Source of the DNA: Alphaproteobacteria bacterium CG1_02_46_17 | Lineage (GTDB): Bacteria; Pseudomonadota; Alphaproteobacteria; Micavibrionales; Micavibrionaceae | Length of the DNA stretch: 64,000 nucleotides | Assembly: GCA_001871905.1 (NCBI GenBank) | Contig: MNUG01000018.1 | Coordinates: 1-64,000, forward strand | Direction: 5' to 3' | In this document: positions 1 to 8,883 of the stretch, one piece after another | How the letters are laid out: the number at the start of each line of letters is the position of its first letter | Position numbering within the stretch: position 1 is the stretch's first letter | Program-made: the position numbers and the translations under genes | The notes under the pieces: model-generated | The model's database searches: none | What the model was told of the DNA's origin: nothing | Seen by the model: the letters and a program-made list of their open reading frames with translations, nothing else

Positions 1-674
1 GCCGATCCGAAGTTTTCAGCAATTTTGACATCCGTTTTAATCAGGGGGGGGGTAGGGCTTTGTGCACTAACTTCTTTTATGACATTGGATGTGAAATTGA
101 TGTCGGTGGCATCACTGAGTATCTGATCGGCATCATGAACGATTTTGCGGTTTATTTTTTCAGAATCGCTTAATTCACGGACTTCCCCGGTCAAGGGATT
201 AACATCGTGAGTAAGCGAAATGTCTTTTGTGTCCCCTTTGCTCGGTGGAGGGGTTCCATAGAGCTCTTGATAATAAGCATCTGTGATCCCACAAGTTAGA
301 CCAGTATCGACAAACTTCTCTGGTTCACTCTTAACCATTTCCTCCCATGTTTGGTACACGGGGGTCTCGATCCTCGGCTCTTGATAGGATGAATTCAGTG
401 TATCGCAAATGATCATGCAATTTTGGCGAAACTGTGTGGCTTTGGTTTGTTTTTCTTTTTCAACATCTTTTGGGTCATCGGTGTTTCCGCTGCCAAAATC
501 GTAATAATGCCTGTTTGAACGTGCGTAAATACCATTATTATGGATTTTGGGAACGCCTAGACTGGGATCGGCAACCAGCGCTTCCTCGGCCTTCCGGATC
601 TGGGAGGCGTGATCATCATCGTTTTGGACGTACGGATCTTTCAAGATCTCTGTGTTCGACATATTCGAAGCCAT
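1..674 (-). CDS. Hypothetical protein, 5' part only (runs off the window)
   Basis: I translated this reading frame by hand. It stays open from the ATG at 674 to base 1, about 224 codons, and has no stop inside the window, which is why the ORF track omits it. A second in-frame ATG at 662 is also possible. The product is hydrophilic and rich in Asp, Glu, Asn and Lys, with no signal peptide or membrane segment visible in this part. It contains scattered Tyr-rich pieces such as NRHYYDFGSG. I do not recognise a family. The frame passes through nine consecutive C (G44-G52 on the plus strand), read as Thr-Pro-Pro-Leu. Gain or loss of one base would bring a stop at once (TGA) or within two codons (TAA). 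The gene is divergent from sucC. An effector or phase-variable protein is possible, but that is speculation. Confidence 0.72.
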   Translation of the reverse strand, partial: MASNMSNTEILKDPYVQNDDDHASQIRKAEEALVADPSLGVPKIHNNGIYARSNRHYYDFGSGNTDDPKDVEKEKQTKATQFRQNCMIICDTLNSSYQEPRIETPVYQTWEEMVKSEPEKFVDTGLTCGITDAYYQELYGTPPPSKGDTKDISLTHDVNPLTGEVRELSDSEKINRKIVHDADQILSDATDINFTSNVIKEVSAQSPTPPLIKTDVKIAENFGS

Positions 675-709
675 GTATTCCCCTTACCAATTCAATTTTA
701 CAGAATTTT

Positions 710-728
710 GTTAATTCCACGTTAATTC
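710..728. promoter_or_regulatory. Direct repeat GTTAATTC x2 upstream of sucC
   Basis: Two exact copies of GTTAATTC start at 710 and 721, eleven bases apart and therefore on the same face of the helix. They sit in the 170-base divergent region between the partial unknown gene and sucC. A regulator or sigma-factor site is plausible, but no known consensus is matched. Confidence 0.3.
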
Positions 729-844
729 ATACGAAATATATTACAGGCGCGCTCCCTTTTCATTTGGACGGGAGGGTGCTATTTCAAAGGGGAAGTCGTG
801 CAAAACGATTCTCTTGATCAGAATATCTAACCGGAGAAAAAAGT

Positions 845-2050
845 ATGAATATTCACGAGTATCAGGCCAAAGAACTATTGGCAAAATATGGCGTCGCCGT
901 CCCGAAGGGCATTGCGGCAATGTCCGTTGAAGAAGCAACTGCAGCAGTTGACCAGTTGTCTGGGCCTTTATACGTCGTGAAAGCGCAAATCCATGCAGGT
1001 GGACGCGGCGCAGGTAAATTCAAAAACAATCCGGCAGGCAAGGGCGGTGTTCGCCTGTGCAAAACCAAAGAAGAAGTCAAAGACGCAGCCATCGCCATGA
1101 TGAATCAGGTTCTTGTCACAAAACAGACAGGGCCAGAAGGAAAAGAAGTACAACGTCTTTATGTGACAGATGGCGTGGACATTAAAAAAGAATATTACTG
1201 TTCGGTTGTTCTTGATCGTGAAACATCCCGCGTGACCTTCATGGTTTCGACCGAAGGCGGAATGGAAATCGAAGAAGTCGCAGAAACCCATCCCGAGAAA
1301 ATTATCAAGGCCTCGATTGATCCGGCTACCGGTATGTCCGGATTCCATGCCCGTAAATTGGCATTCGGTTTGGGCTTGGAAGGCGATGCCCTGAAATCGG
1401 CCCAAAAATTCTTCATGTCTTTATATAAGGCTTTCGTAGAACTGGACGCCTCAATCGTTGAAATCAACCCATTAATCGTCACCGATAAAAATGAAGTTGT
1501 TGCGCTTGATGCCAAAATGAATTTCGATGACAATGCCTTGTTCCGTCAGAAAGTCGTAGCCGAAATGCGCGACGAGTCAGAAGAAGACGAAAACGAACGC
1601 GAAGCCAAAAACTGGGAACTGTCCTATGTTCGTATGGATGGTAATATCGGTTGTATGGTCAATGGCGCGGGACTGGCAATGGCCACCATGGATATTATCA
1701 AGCATTACGGTATGGAACCAGCCAACTTTTTGGACGTGGGCGGCGGTGCAACAACTGAACGCGTAACAGCCGCTTTCAAAATCATTTTGTCTGACCCGAA
1801 AGTCAAAGGCGTTCTCGTCAATATTTTTGGTGGGATCATGAAGTGTGACATCATCGCCAACGGGATCATTGCTGCCGCAAAAGAAGTCGCTTTGAGCGTG
1901 CCCTTGGTGGTTCGTCTGGAAGGAACCAACGTGCAACTCGGCAAGGACATCCTGAATAATTCAGGCCTGCCGATCATCGCGGCTGATAACCTTGACGACG
2001 CTGCGCGTAAAATCGTTGACGCCACCCAAAAAGCTTTGGCTGCTGCTTAA
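845..2050 (+). CDS. sucC: Succinate-CoA ligase (ADP-forming), beta subunit
   Basis: This is the beta subunit of succinyl-CoA synthetase, a cytosolic TCA-cycle enzyme that couples succinyl-CoA cleavage to ADP (or GDP) phosphorylation. The N-terminus [16 protein letters not shown] is the family signature and is followed by the ATP-grasp domain (about residues 1-240). The C-terminal CoA-ligase domain holds [18 protein letters not shown] and the VNIFGGI motif. At 401 residues it is slightly longer than the usual 386-399; the surplus lies in an acidic linker ([14 protein letters not shown]) between the two domains. The start is supported by GGAG seven to ten bases upstream. It is followed 26 bases later by sucD, so the two subunits are co-transcribed. 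No mdh gene precedes it, although that is the common arrangement in alphaproteobacteria. Confidence 0.97.
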   Translation: MNIHEYQAKELLAKYGVAVPKGIAAMSVEEATAAVDQLSGPLYVVKAQIHAGGRGAGKFKNNPAGKGGVRLCKTKEEVKDAAIAMMNQVLVTKQTGPEGKEVQRLYVTDGVDIKKEYYCSVVLDRETSRVTFMVSTEGGMEIEEVAETHPEKIIKASIDPATGMSGFHARKLAFGLGLEGDALKSAQKFFMSLYKAFVELDASIVEINPLIVTDKNEVVALDAKMNFDDNALFRQKVVAEMRDESEEDENEREAKNWELSYVRMDGNIGCMVNGAGLAMATMDIIKHYGMEPANFLDVGGGATTERVTAAFKIILSDPKVKGVLVNIFGGIMKCDIIANGIIAAAKEVALSVPLVVRLEGTNVQLGKDILNNSGLPIIAADNLDDAARKIVDATQKALAAA

Positions 2051-2076
2051 TCACTTGAGAAAAGGAATATAGAGCT

Positions 2077-2952
2077 ATGTCAGTACTCGTTAATAAAGAT
2101 ACCAAAGTGATTTGTCAGGGCTTTACCGGCGCGCAAGGCACATTTCACTCGGAACAGGCCATCGCCTATGGCACCAAAATGGTTGGGGGCGTAACACCCG
2201 GCAAAGGTGGCACCAAACATTTGAACCTGCCAGTGTTCAACACAGTGATGGAAGCCAAAGCAGAAACCGGATGTAACGCATCGGTGATTTATGTACCCCC
2301 AGCCTTTGCCGCCGATGCCATTCTTGAAGCCATTGACGCGGAAATTGAATTGGCCGTGTGTATCACCGAAGGCATTCCTGTTCTCGATATGGTCAAAGTC
2401 AAACGTGCGCTGACCGGATCAAAAACCCGCCTTATCGGGCCAAACTGCCCGGGTGTGATTACGCCGGATGAATGCAAAATCGGGATTATGCCCGGTCACA
2501 TTCATAAGCGCGGAAAAGTGGGCATTGTCTCGCGCTCCGGAACGCTGACCTATGAAGCTGTGCATCAAACCACCGCAGCAGGTCTGGGACAGTCAACCTG
2601 TATCGGGATTGGTGGTGACCCAGTGAACGGAACCAATTTTATTGATGCACTCGATATGTTCCTCAATGATGAGGAAACCGAAGCCATCATCATGATTGGT
2701 GAAATCGGGGGCTCTGCCGAAGTGGACGCTGTGAACTTCTATACAGCAGCGGCAAAGAAAAAACCGATTGCAGGCTTTATTGCTGGAGCAACGGCGCCGA
2801 AAGGAAAACGCATGGGTCACGCCGGTGCAATCATTTCTGGTGGCAATGACACAGCCGAAGTCAAAATTGCAGCCATGAAGGCCGCCGGTTTTGAAGTAGC
2901 CGAAACGCCGGCCCATCTAGGTGAAGCCGTTTTGCGTGCCATCGCAGCCTAG
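2077..2952 (+). CDS. sucD: Succinate-CoA ligase, alpha subunit
   Basis: This is the alpha subunit of succinyl-CoA synthetase. It binds CoA in its N-terminal Rossmann-type domain ([16 protein letters not shown]) and carries the phosphorylated active-site histidine, seen here in [12 protein letters not shown] near residue 246. The central GPNCPGVI motif is also present. At 291 residues it has normal length. The start is preceded by AAAGGA, and the spacing to sucC (26 bases) fits an operon. A strong intrinsic terminator follows 29 bases after the stop, so sucCD is probably its own transcription unit, separate from the unknown genes and sucA downstream. Confidence 0.97.
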   Translation: MSVLVNKDTKVICQGFTGAQGTFHSEQAIAYGTKMVGGVTPGKGGTKHLNLPVFNTVMEAKAETGCNASVIYVPPAFAADAILEAIDAEIELAVCITEGIPVLDMVKVKRALTGSKTRLIGPNCPGVITPDECKIGIMPGHIHKRGKVGIVSRSGTLTYEAVHQTTAAGLGQSTCIGIGGDPVNGTNFIDALDMFLNDEETEAIIMIGEIGGSAEVDAVNFYTAAAKKKPIAGFIAGATAPKGKRMGHAGAIISGGNDTAEVKIAAMKAAGFEVAETPAHLGEAVLRAIAA

Positions 2953-2980
2953 ATTGTTTGATCAATATTAAGAGTTTGAA

Positions 2981-3005
2981 GGCAGGGATAGTTCCCTGCC
3001 TTTTT
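2981..3005 (+). terminator. Rho-independent terminator of sucCD
   Basis: A perfect 8-bp stem GGCAGGGA/TCCCTGCC with a TAGT loop is followed directly by five T. It lies 29 bases after the sucD stop. Confidence 0.9.
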
Positions 3006-3077
3006 GTTTGACAGTTGACATAACCTAAATATAAGGTGGGAGAGATAAACAAGAATAGTTCAGGGACGTCATCAAAA

Positions 3078-3992
3078 ATGGAACAGAATAAGGTTATTGA
3101 ACAACTCGTGACGCGTCATAAAAGTCTTCAGGATAGCTTTCACGAAGTCCGTGATGGAACCCTTGAGACAATTTTTTCGGTCATCGGGATGTCAAACGCT
3201 TATGCCAATAGGTATCCGCAGGAATGGTCTCAAAGGATGGGCGAGCTATGTCAAAAGATTTTTCTGAATTACAATCGCTTGTCCACCCAAATGCAAAAAT
3301 CGGCAAATGGATATGCCCAAATGGATAGCAAGGCCAAATTGGCTTTGAAAGACGGGGAATGGAAAAGCGATGATGGGAGTAATCCTCCCGATCATTTTAA
3401 GAACATCTCGGGAAAAAGGATCGATGTTTATAATTCTATGCTGGCGTTAACCCGTTTTTCCGAGTTTCGCGATGTTCTGTCTGAATATCTGGAAGTACAG
3501 GAAGATGAAAATCATGCGGTGTCTGACGCGCATCTTTCAAGTGTGTGTGTGACCAAGCAGGCCGATATCACTGAAAAACTTCACAGAGCCCAACAGGCTA
3601 GCGGAATGCCAGATTTTCTGGCTGATTTGATGGATGATGCTTCAGGAGTCAAAGATCAGAATATAGATATAGCCCTATCAAAAAAAGACATATTTGCTTT
3701 GGCAGCTGAGTCTGTTCGCGATGATTTGCATGACGAGGCGTTGGTTAAACAGGAAATGATTGGTGATCTGGTCGTTTTTTATGATTTCTTGCAGACATAC
3801 TGGCTTTCAAATGTGGGCGCAGCCCAACAAGATGAAGTACAAGATGCAGTGCAGGAAAGCCGTAAAAACGCGACCTTTGCCATGTTGGAATTTGTGGAAT
3901 ATGAAATCATCAGGACATTCGAACAATCAGAGCGAATGATTCCAGAAATTCAAGATGTTTCCAACACCTTGCAAAGTCTGGGTATGAGGTAA
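3078..3992 (+). CDS. Hypothetical helical protein
   Basis: The ORF track starts at a GTG at 3036, which has no ribosome site. The ATG at 3078 (MEQNKVIEQLV) has AGGGA eleven bases upstream and is preferred, giving 304 residues. The product looks all-helical, acidic and soluble, with no signal peptide or membrane span. A segment near the middle (DAHLSSVCVTKQADITEK) and a low-complexity GEWKSDDGSNPPD loop are the only distinctive parts. I do not recognise a family, and it is not clearly related in sequence to the three paralogs that follow. It lies alone between the sucCD terminator and the paralog cassette, on the same strand. Confidence 0.7.
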   Translation: MEQNKVIEQLVTRHKSLQDSFHEVRDGTLETIFSVIGMSNAYANRYPQEWSQRMGELCQKIFLNYNRLSTQMQKSANGYAQMDSKAKLALKDGEWKSDDGSNPPDHFKNISGKRIDVYNSMLALTRFSEFRDVLSEYLEVQEDENHAVSDAHLSSVCVTKQADITEKLHRAQQASGMPDFLADLMDDASGVKDQNIDIALSKKDIFALAAESVRDDLHDEALVKQEMIGDLVVFYDFLQTYWLSNVGAAQQDEVQDAVQESRKNATFAMLEFVEYEIIRTFEQSERMIPEIQDVSNTLQSLGMR

Positions 3993-4018
3993 TTTATCAG
4001 GCAAAGCGGACGGGGAGG

Positions 4019-4030
4019 CCCAATATTGGG
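4019..4030. promoter_or_regulatory. 12-bp perfect palindrome CCCAATATTGGG
   Basis: The palindrome lies in the 119-base gap between the helical protein gene and the first paralog, about 80 bases upstream of the paralog start. It may be an operator for the cassette. No T-run follows, so it is not an intrinsic terminator. Confidence 0.35.
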
Positions 4031-4111
4031 TCATGAGATTTGATCCTGTTTAAGTAATGCCCATCCAAAATACACTTTGAGTTATCCTCTTTTTCGTATA
4101 TTCTGCGTGTC

Positions 4112-4675
4112 ATGACAACGTTGAGCGAATTACCAGAAGATATACAAAACCTAATCATCCGACTACCATTTCGGGTGGGGTACTACGTTTCCTCCAGTGA
4201 TAAGACCGGTGGAGATGAAGCCGATCAACGGGAGATGTTGGCACTGGAGAATATCGTTACGTTTTATATTGAAGATACTCTGAAATCCGAATTTGTTCAG
4301 GAAGCCATGCAGCAGATGCTGGCTCAAAAGAAAAACTGGGATAGTTGGAAAGGCCATATCGAAATCGTACCCGAAGAATGTGTGAGGGCAACCGAAGCCT
4401 TGGTTGGTGTTATCGAGATGAAAGAAATCTGGGCGTTCAAAAACAACCTTTTGGAAATCGCCATTTCTGTTGCCCAAGCCTATCGTGAATTTAACGATAC
4501 GGTCTCGATGATTGAAAAAATTCAAACCTATCTTGCTATTTTGTCCGAAAGGATCAAGGCCGTGGTCAGCGGGCAGGAAATGCCGTCAACCGATTCCATG
4601 CTCAATATCAGCCGTGACGAACGGATGGCTATCAATCTGTTGGCCGATACCTTGGGCATTGTCGTTAAATTATAA
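4112..4675 (+). CDS. Hypothetical protein, paralog A of a three-gene tandem family
   Basis: This is a 187-residue soluble, predicted all-helical protein of unknown function. It shares four blocks, in order, with the next two genes: an N-terminal block LPFRVGYYVSSSDKTGG; a W-x2-W block (NWDSWKG); a VAQAYREF block; and a C-terminal helix block ISRDERMAINLLADTLGI. The N-terminal aromatic-x-S-x2-D piece and the last block vaguely recall the helical repeats of TerB-like proteins; this is a weak structural guess, not a family match. No Shine-Dalgarno sequence precedes the ATG. A TATATT hexamer ends only nine bases before it, so a leaderless or very short leader transcript is possible. Paralog B begins 24 bases after the stop. 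Confidence 0.75.
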   Translation: MTTLSELPEDIQNLIIRLPFRVGYYVSSSDKTGGDEADQREMLALENIVTFYIEDTLKSEFVQEAMQQMLAQKKNWDSWKGHIEIVPEECVRATEALVGVIEMKEIWAFKNNLLEIAISVAQAYREFNDTVSMIEKIQTYLAILSERIKAVVSGQEMPSTDSMLNISRDERMAINLLADTLGIVVKL

Positions 4676-4699
4676 ACTATAAAAAGATTGGATTCTTCC

Positions 4700-5254
4700 A
4701 TGTCTGATACGTCTGAACTTCAAAGATTTTTGCCAAAAGATCAGGAACTCCTCTCGGGTATTTTGTACCGCATCGGATACTGGATATCCCATATTGATGA
4801 TACAGATGAAGGGGATAGATCAGAGCAGGTTGAGCACCAACATCTTCTGGGCTGTCTGAATAAAATCTCCAAAGCCCCTAAAGCCGGAACCTTGTTGAAT
4901 GAAATGGCGGAAGAATCCTGTCGTCAGGAACAAAGCTGGCCACGCTGGGAATCGAAAAACGATTCTATTCTGGATGACGTTGCCGAGGCAGTCTCCTTGT
5001 TGAAATCACAAGGAACAGAAGACGAAGAAAAGTCATTCACAAAAGTATCCATGATGGTGGGTATGACCGTTGCGCGGGCCTTTCGTGAAGAACCCGAACA
5101 TGCTGTCGAACATGAGGGGTATTTCGCCTGGCTTACTGAAAAGGCCAATGACATGATTATGGCCGTAACGGATAAAGACGCTCATAAAGATCTGGGTGTG
5201 TCTCCGGAAGAAGACAATGCGTTGAATGATCTGCTGGCGATTCTGAAATCATGA
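4700..5254 (+). CDS. Hypothetical protein, paralog B of the tandem family
   Basis: The ORF track begins at a TTG (4688); the ATG at 4700 (MSDTSELQRF) is the better start, giving 184 residues. The family blocks are ILYRIGYWISHIDDTDEGD, SWPRWESK, VARAFREEPEH and VSPEEDNALNDLLAIL, in the same order and similar spacing as in paralogs A and C. The protein is acidic and soluble with no signal peptide. Its stop overlaps the ATG of paralog C (ATGA), so B and C are translationally coupled and probably made in fixed ratio. Function is unknown. Confidence 0.75.
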   Translation: MSDTSELQRFLPKDQELLSGILYRIGYWISHIDDTDEGDRSEQVEHQHLLGCLNKISKAPKAGTLLNEMAEESCRQEQSWPRWESKNDSILDDVAEAVSLLKSQGTEDEEKSFTKVSMMVGMTVARAFREEPEHAVEHEGYFAWLTEKANDMIMAVTDKDAHKDLGVSPEEDNALNDLLAILKS

Positions 5255-5781
5255 ATTCTCCCCTGAAACAGGATTTGAATCCGAAAGAAAAACAAGAATT
5301 GGCACGTCTGGTTTACCGGTGCACTATGTGGGTATCTATTTCTGATGAAGATGGCGGAGGATCATCCCGCAGTGCGGAAGATCGTGTGTTGAAAAAACGC
5401 ATGCAAACTTTATACAGAAATACACGACTGGGAACCAACGAGCGTGAAATTCTGGGTATCATTCTGGCTAATTCACAATATTGGAAAAGCTGGTGCGAAG
5501 GCTTGATCGACCTGATGGACGAAATTGCCCGCTATCAGGAAAGAATTCCCCCAAAATTAGCAGAAATGATTATGGCTTTGGCCATGGATGTGGCCATGGC
5601 TTTTGAAGAGCGCTCGGCATTTTCTTCTTTTTTTGTTCGTGCAGGGTTCAGAATTCGTAATATTTTTTCAAGTTCCGGCTCAATTTTATCTCCTGAAGAA
5701 CATGCCAGCATTTCACCGAATGAAAAGGCCGCCCTCAAAGAGTTGGCGTTTGCGCTAAAAGTCGATGTGTCCGGACTATAG
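5251..5781 (+). CDS. Hypothetical protein, paralog C of the tandem family
   Basis: This 176-residue protein has the same four blocks as its neighbours: LVYRCTMWVSISDEDGGG, YWKSWCEG, VAMAFEERSAF and ISPNEKAALKELAFALKV. It is the most basic and most diverged member, and carries an insertion FFVRAGFRIRNIFSSSGS before the last block that could be an amphipathic helix. Its ATG overlaps the stop of paralog B by four bases. It is followed by a 118-base gap with an inverted repeat and then sucA on the same strand. The fold may be TerB-like, judging from the last block only; the function is unknown. Confidence 0.75.
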   Translation: MNSPLKQDLNPKEKQELARLVYRCTMWVSISDEDGGGSSRSAEDRVLKKRMQTLYRNTRLGTNEREILGIILANSQYWKSWCEGLIDLMDEIARYQERIPPKLAEMIMALAMDVAMAFEERSAFSSFFVRAGFRIRNIFSSSGSILSPEEHASISPNEKAALKELAFALKVDVSGL

Positions 5782-5823
5782 TTTGTTCATTTATCAGGAA
5801 TAATTGTGTTTTTTTTAATCTTG

Positions 5824-5851
5824 GCACTGTTTTCTGATTGAAAAACAGTGC
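5824..5851. promoter_or_regulatory. 10-bp inverted repeat upstream of sucA
   Basis: GCACTGTTTT and AAAACAGTGC are perfect 10-bp arms separated by CTGATTGA. The sucA start is 48 bases downstream. There is no T-run after the stem on either strand, so an operator or an mRNA leader hairpin is more likely than a terminator. Confidence 0.5.
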
Positions 5852-5899
5852 TAATATCAGTCTTTCAAATGGTTTTTTAAGCAAAACAGAGAAATAAAA

Positions 5900-8812
5900 A
5901 TGACCAGTGCAACCTCACTCAAAACAATTCTGACCGGCGTCAACGCCGAATATATTGCCAACCTTTACCGGGAATATCTGCGCAGTCCGTCTTCGGTTGA
6001 CCCGAGCTGGCAAATGCTGTTTGCCGATCTTCAGGATGATGAGGCGTCATTGCTCAAACAGATGAGTGGAGCAAGCTGGGGAGAAGGGGAATATCGTGCG
6101 CCGTCTGCGCCCTTCGGACATCTGACTTCGGCTGACACTGCCGCAGCGACGGCAGTACCTGCCAATCAATATGCCCGTCCAGCCTTTGCCCAACAAGGTG
6201 GAAATCTAAGTGATGTCGAGCAAGCCACAAAAGATTCAATCGCTGCCCTGATGATGATCCGTGCTTATCGCGCGTTGGGACATTTGGCGGCCGATCTTGA
6301 TCCGTTAGGATTAAAACAGGCTGAATATCACAAGGAACTTGATCCAAGTTTTTACGGGTTCGGGCCACAGGATATGGATCGTCAGATTTATGTCGGCGGC
6401 GTTCTCGGCATGACCTATGCCACAATCGGCCAGATTCGCGACGCCTTGCACAGCATCTATTGTGGCAAAATTGGTGTTGAGTTTTTGCATTCCGTATCTC
6501 CGGAAGAAAAGAGTTGGATACAACAACGTATCGAGGCCTCCCGCAACCAGACACCTTTTACCCACGAAGAAAAAACCCGTTTCTATGACCATTTGATCGC
6601 CGCCGAAGGGCTGGAACGGTTTATCCATACCAAACATGTTGGAACCAAGCGGTTTGGGATTGATGGTGGGGAAAGCTTTATTGCATCGGTTGAAGAAACC
6701 ATTCGTCGTTGTGCAGATTTGGGATGTGAAGAAGTTGTTTTGGGAATGGCCCACCGTGGTCGCTTGAATGTTCTGACCAACGTTGTTGGAAAACCCTACA
6801 CCTCGCTGTTTGCTGAATTTCAAGGCTTGTCCACCAATCCGGAAGATATTCTGGGCACAGGTGACGTGAAATATCACTTGGGATATACCAATGACAAGAA
6901 ATATGGCGACAACATGGTTCACCTGACCCTGACTGCCAACCCGTCGCATTTGGAAGCGGTTAACCCCGTTGCAATTGGCCGTGTGCGTGCCAAACAATTC
7001 CAGCGTCAGGATGTCGAACGCGGCAAAGTGGTGCCAATTCTAGTGCATGGTGATGCGGCATTTATTGGTCAGGGCGTTGTTGCCGAAACTTTGATTATGT
7101 CGGAGCTTCCTGGATACCGGGTGGGAGGAACCATTCACATCGTGATCAATAACCAGATTGGTTTTACCACGATGCCAAAATATTCCCGTTCTGGCCCTTA
7201 CTGTACGGACATGGCAAAAATTCTCTCTGCGCCAATTCTCCATGTGAACGGCGATGATGTCGAGTCTGTTATTCACGTCTCGCGGCTTGCAGCCGAATTC
7301 CGCCAGGCCTTCAAAAAAGATGTGGTCATCGATATTTTCTGCTATCGTCGCTATGGTCACAACGAAGGGGATGAACCATCTTTTACCCAGCCTTTGATGT
7401 ATAAGAAAATCAAAACACTGGATAACACGCGTGAAATTTATGGTCGTCAGTTGATTGGCCAAAAAGTCCTCAGTGAAGAGTCCGCCAATGACATGGTGGT
7501 CAAGTTCCAGAAGAAACTGGACGACGCATATGAGGCAACAAAGAGCTTCAAGCCCAATAAGGCCGACTATCTGGAAGGGTATTGGTCAGGTCTGCGCGTC
7601 GCACACGGTGACGCACGCCGTGGGGCAACATCCATCTCTAAAGAGAAATTCGAGATGCTGGGCCGTGCGTTGACAACTGTCCCTTCGGATTTCAACATCA
7701 ATCCAAAAATTGCCCGTCAATTGGAACAGAAAGCCGAAATGTTCAAAACAGGCACTGGATTTGATTGGGCAACCGCTGAAGCATTGGCCTTCGGATCATT
7801 GCTTGATGAAGGGCATCATGTGCGCTTGTCCGGTGAAGATGTTGGTCGTGGGACATTCTCGCATCGTCATGCAATTTTATACGATCAGGACAACGAAAAC
7901 AAATACCTGCCTTTGCAACATGTCAGTGAAAATCAGGCTCCGATCGAAGTTCATGACAGCCCGTTGTCAGAGTTTGCAGTTCTGGGTTTCGAGCTTGGCT
8001 ATTCATGGGCAGAGCCAAAAGCTCTTGTTTTGTGGGAGGCGCAGTTCGGGGACTTTGTAAACGGAGCGCAGATTATCATTGACCAGTTTTTGGCAGCGTC
8101 TGAGAGCAAATGGTTGAGGATGTCCGGTCTGGTGATGTTGTTGCCACATGGCTTTGAAGGACAAGGGCCAGAACATTCGTCTGCACGTCTGGAGCGTTTC
8201 TTGCAACTTTGCGCCGAAGAAAACCTGCAGGTCACAAACATCACAACTCCAGCCAATTATTTCCATGCGCTGCGTCGTCAGCTACACCGTGACTTCCGGA
8301 AACCATTAATCAATATGGCTCCGAAATCATTGTTGCGTCATAAGCTGGCGGTTTCAACCGAAGACCTGTTCACGGGCCAAAGTACATTCCACCGCGTTTT
8401 GTGGGATGATAACCGTGCCAATCTGAATGCGGATAAAGACATTAAGCGTATCGTCTTGTGTAGTGGCAAAGTCTATTACGATCTTTTGGAAGAACGTAAC
8501 AAACGCGAGATCAAGGATGTGGTCTTGCTGCGGGTCGAACAGATTTACCCGTTCCCCGACAAAGTGTTGGAAGAAGAGTTCGCCAGATACCCGAATGCCG
8601 ATATTGTCTGGTGTCAGGAAGAACCGAAAAACCAAGGAGCATGGTTCTTTGTTGATCCATTGATCGAGGATATTCTGACCCAGATTAAACACAAGGCATC
8701 TCGTCCCAAATATGTCGGACGTGTCGCCGCGGCAGCTCCGGCAACGGGTTACGCCAAACGCCACGCATTTGAACAAGCCCGTTTGGTTGATGAAGCCATT
8801 ACTGCAATATAA
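5900..8812 (+). CDS. sucA: 2-oxoglutarate dehydrogenase E1 component
   Basis: This is the thiamine-diphosphate-dependent E1 subunit of the 2-oxoglutarate dehydrogenase complex. It decarboxylates 2-oxoglutarate and passes the succinyl group to the E2 lipoyl domain. At 970 residues it has normal length. The N-terminal segment with NAEYIANLYREYLRSPSSVD is the E2-binding region. Later come GMAHRGRLNVL, TANPSHLEAVNPV, the ThDP/Mg motif region GDAAFIGQGVVAET to NNQIGFTT, RRYGHNEGDEPSFTQP, and the transketolase-like pyrimidine-binding part SGEDVGRGTFSHRHA. Upstream AGAGAAA serves as ribosome site. Unusually, neither sucB nor lpd follows; the next gene is convergent and unrelated. The E2 and E3 genes must lie elsewhere. 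Confidence 0.97.
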   Translation: MTSATSLKTILTGVNAEYIANLYREYLRSPSSVDPSWQMLFADLQDDEASLLKQMSGASWGEGEYRAPSAPFGHLTSADTAAATAVPANQYARPAFAQQGGNLSDVEQATKDSIAALMMIRAYRALGHLAADLDPLGLKQAEYHKELDPSFYGFGPQDMDRQIYVGGVLGMTYATIGQIRDALHSIYCGKIGVEFLHSVSPEEKSWIQQRIEASRNQTPFTHEEKTRFYDHLIAAEGLERFIHTKHVGTKRFGIDGGESFIASVEETIRRCADLGCEEVVLGMAHRGRLNVLTNVVGKPYTSLFAEFQGLSTNPEDILGTGDVKYHLGYTNDKKYGDNMVHLTLTANPSHLEAVNPVAIGRVRAKQFQRQDVERGKVVPILVHGDAAFIGQGVVAETLIMSELPGYRVGGTIHIVINNQIGFTTMPKYSRSGPYCTDMAKILSAPILHVNGDDVESVIHVSRLAAEFRQAFKKDVVIDIFCYRRYGHNEGDEPSFTQPLMYKKIKTLDNTREIYGRQLIGQKVLSEESANDMVVKFQKKLDDAYEATKSFKPNKADYLEGYWSGLRVAHGDARRGATSISKEKFEMLGRALTTVPSDFNINPKIARQLEQKAEMFKTGTGFDWATAEALAFGSLLDEGHHVRLSGEDVGRGTFSHRHAILYDQDNENKYLPLQHVSENQAPIEVHDSPLSEFAVLGFELGYSWAEPKALVLWEAQFGDFVNGAQIIIDQFLAASESKWLRMSGLVMLLPHGFEGQGPEHSSARLERFLQLCAEENLQVTNITTPANYFHALRRQLHRDFRKPLINMAPKSLLRHKLAVSTEDLFTGQSTFHRVLWDDNRANLNADKDIKRIVLCSGKVYYDLLEERNKREIKDVVLLRVEQIYPFPDKVLEEEFARYPNADIVWCQEEPKNQGAWFFVDPLIEDILTQIKHKASRPKYVGRVAAAAPATGYAKRHAFEQARLVDEAITAI

Positions 8813-8834
8813 GGGCAAAATAAGGACAAATAAA

Positions 8835-8858
8835 AATGGCGGGGGAAACCTCGCCATT
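8835..8858. terminator. Bidirectional hairpin terminator between sucA and the MucR-like gene
   Basis: AATGGCG and CGCCATT form a stem around GGGGAAACCT. Read on the minus strand it is followed by TTTATTTG, a good terminator for the MucR-like gene; on the plus strand the T-run is poor. Confidence 0.65.
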
Positions 8859-8883
8859 CTTACATTCGGAAGGGGAGACTAGA

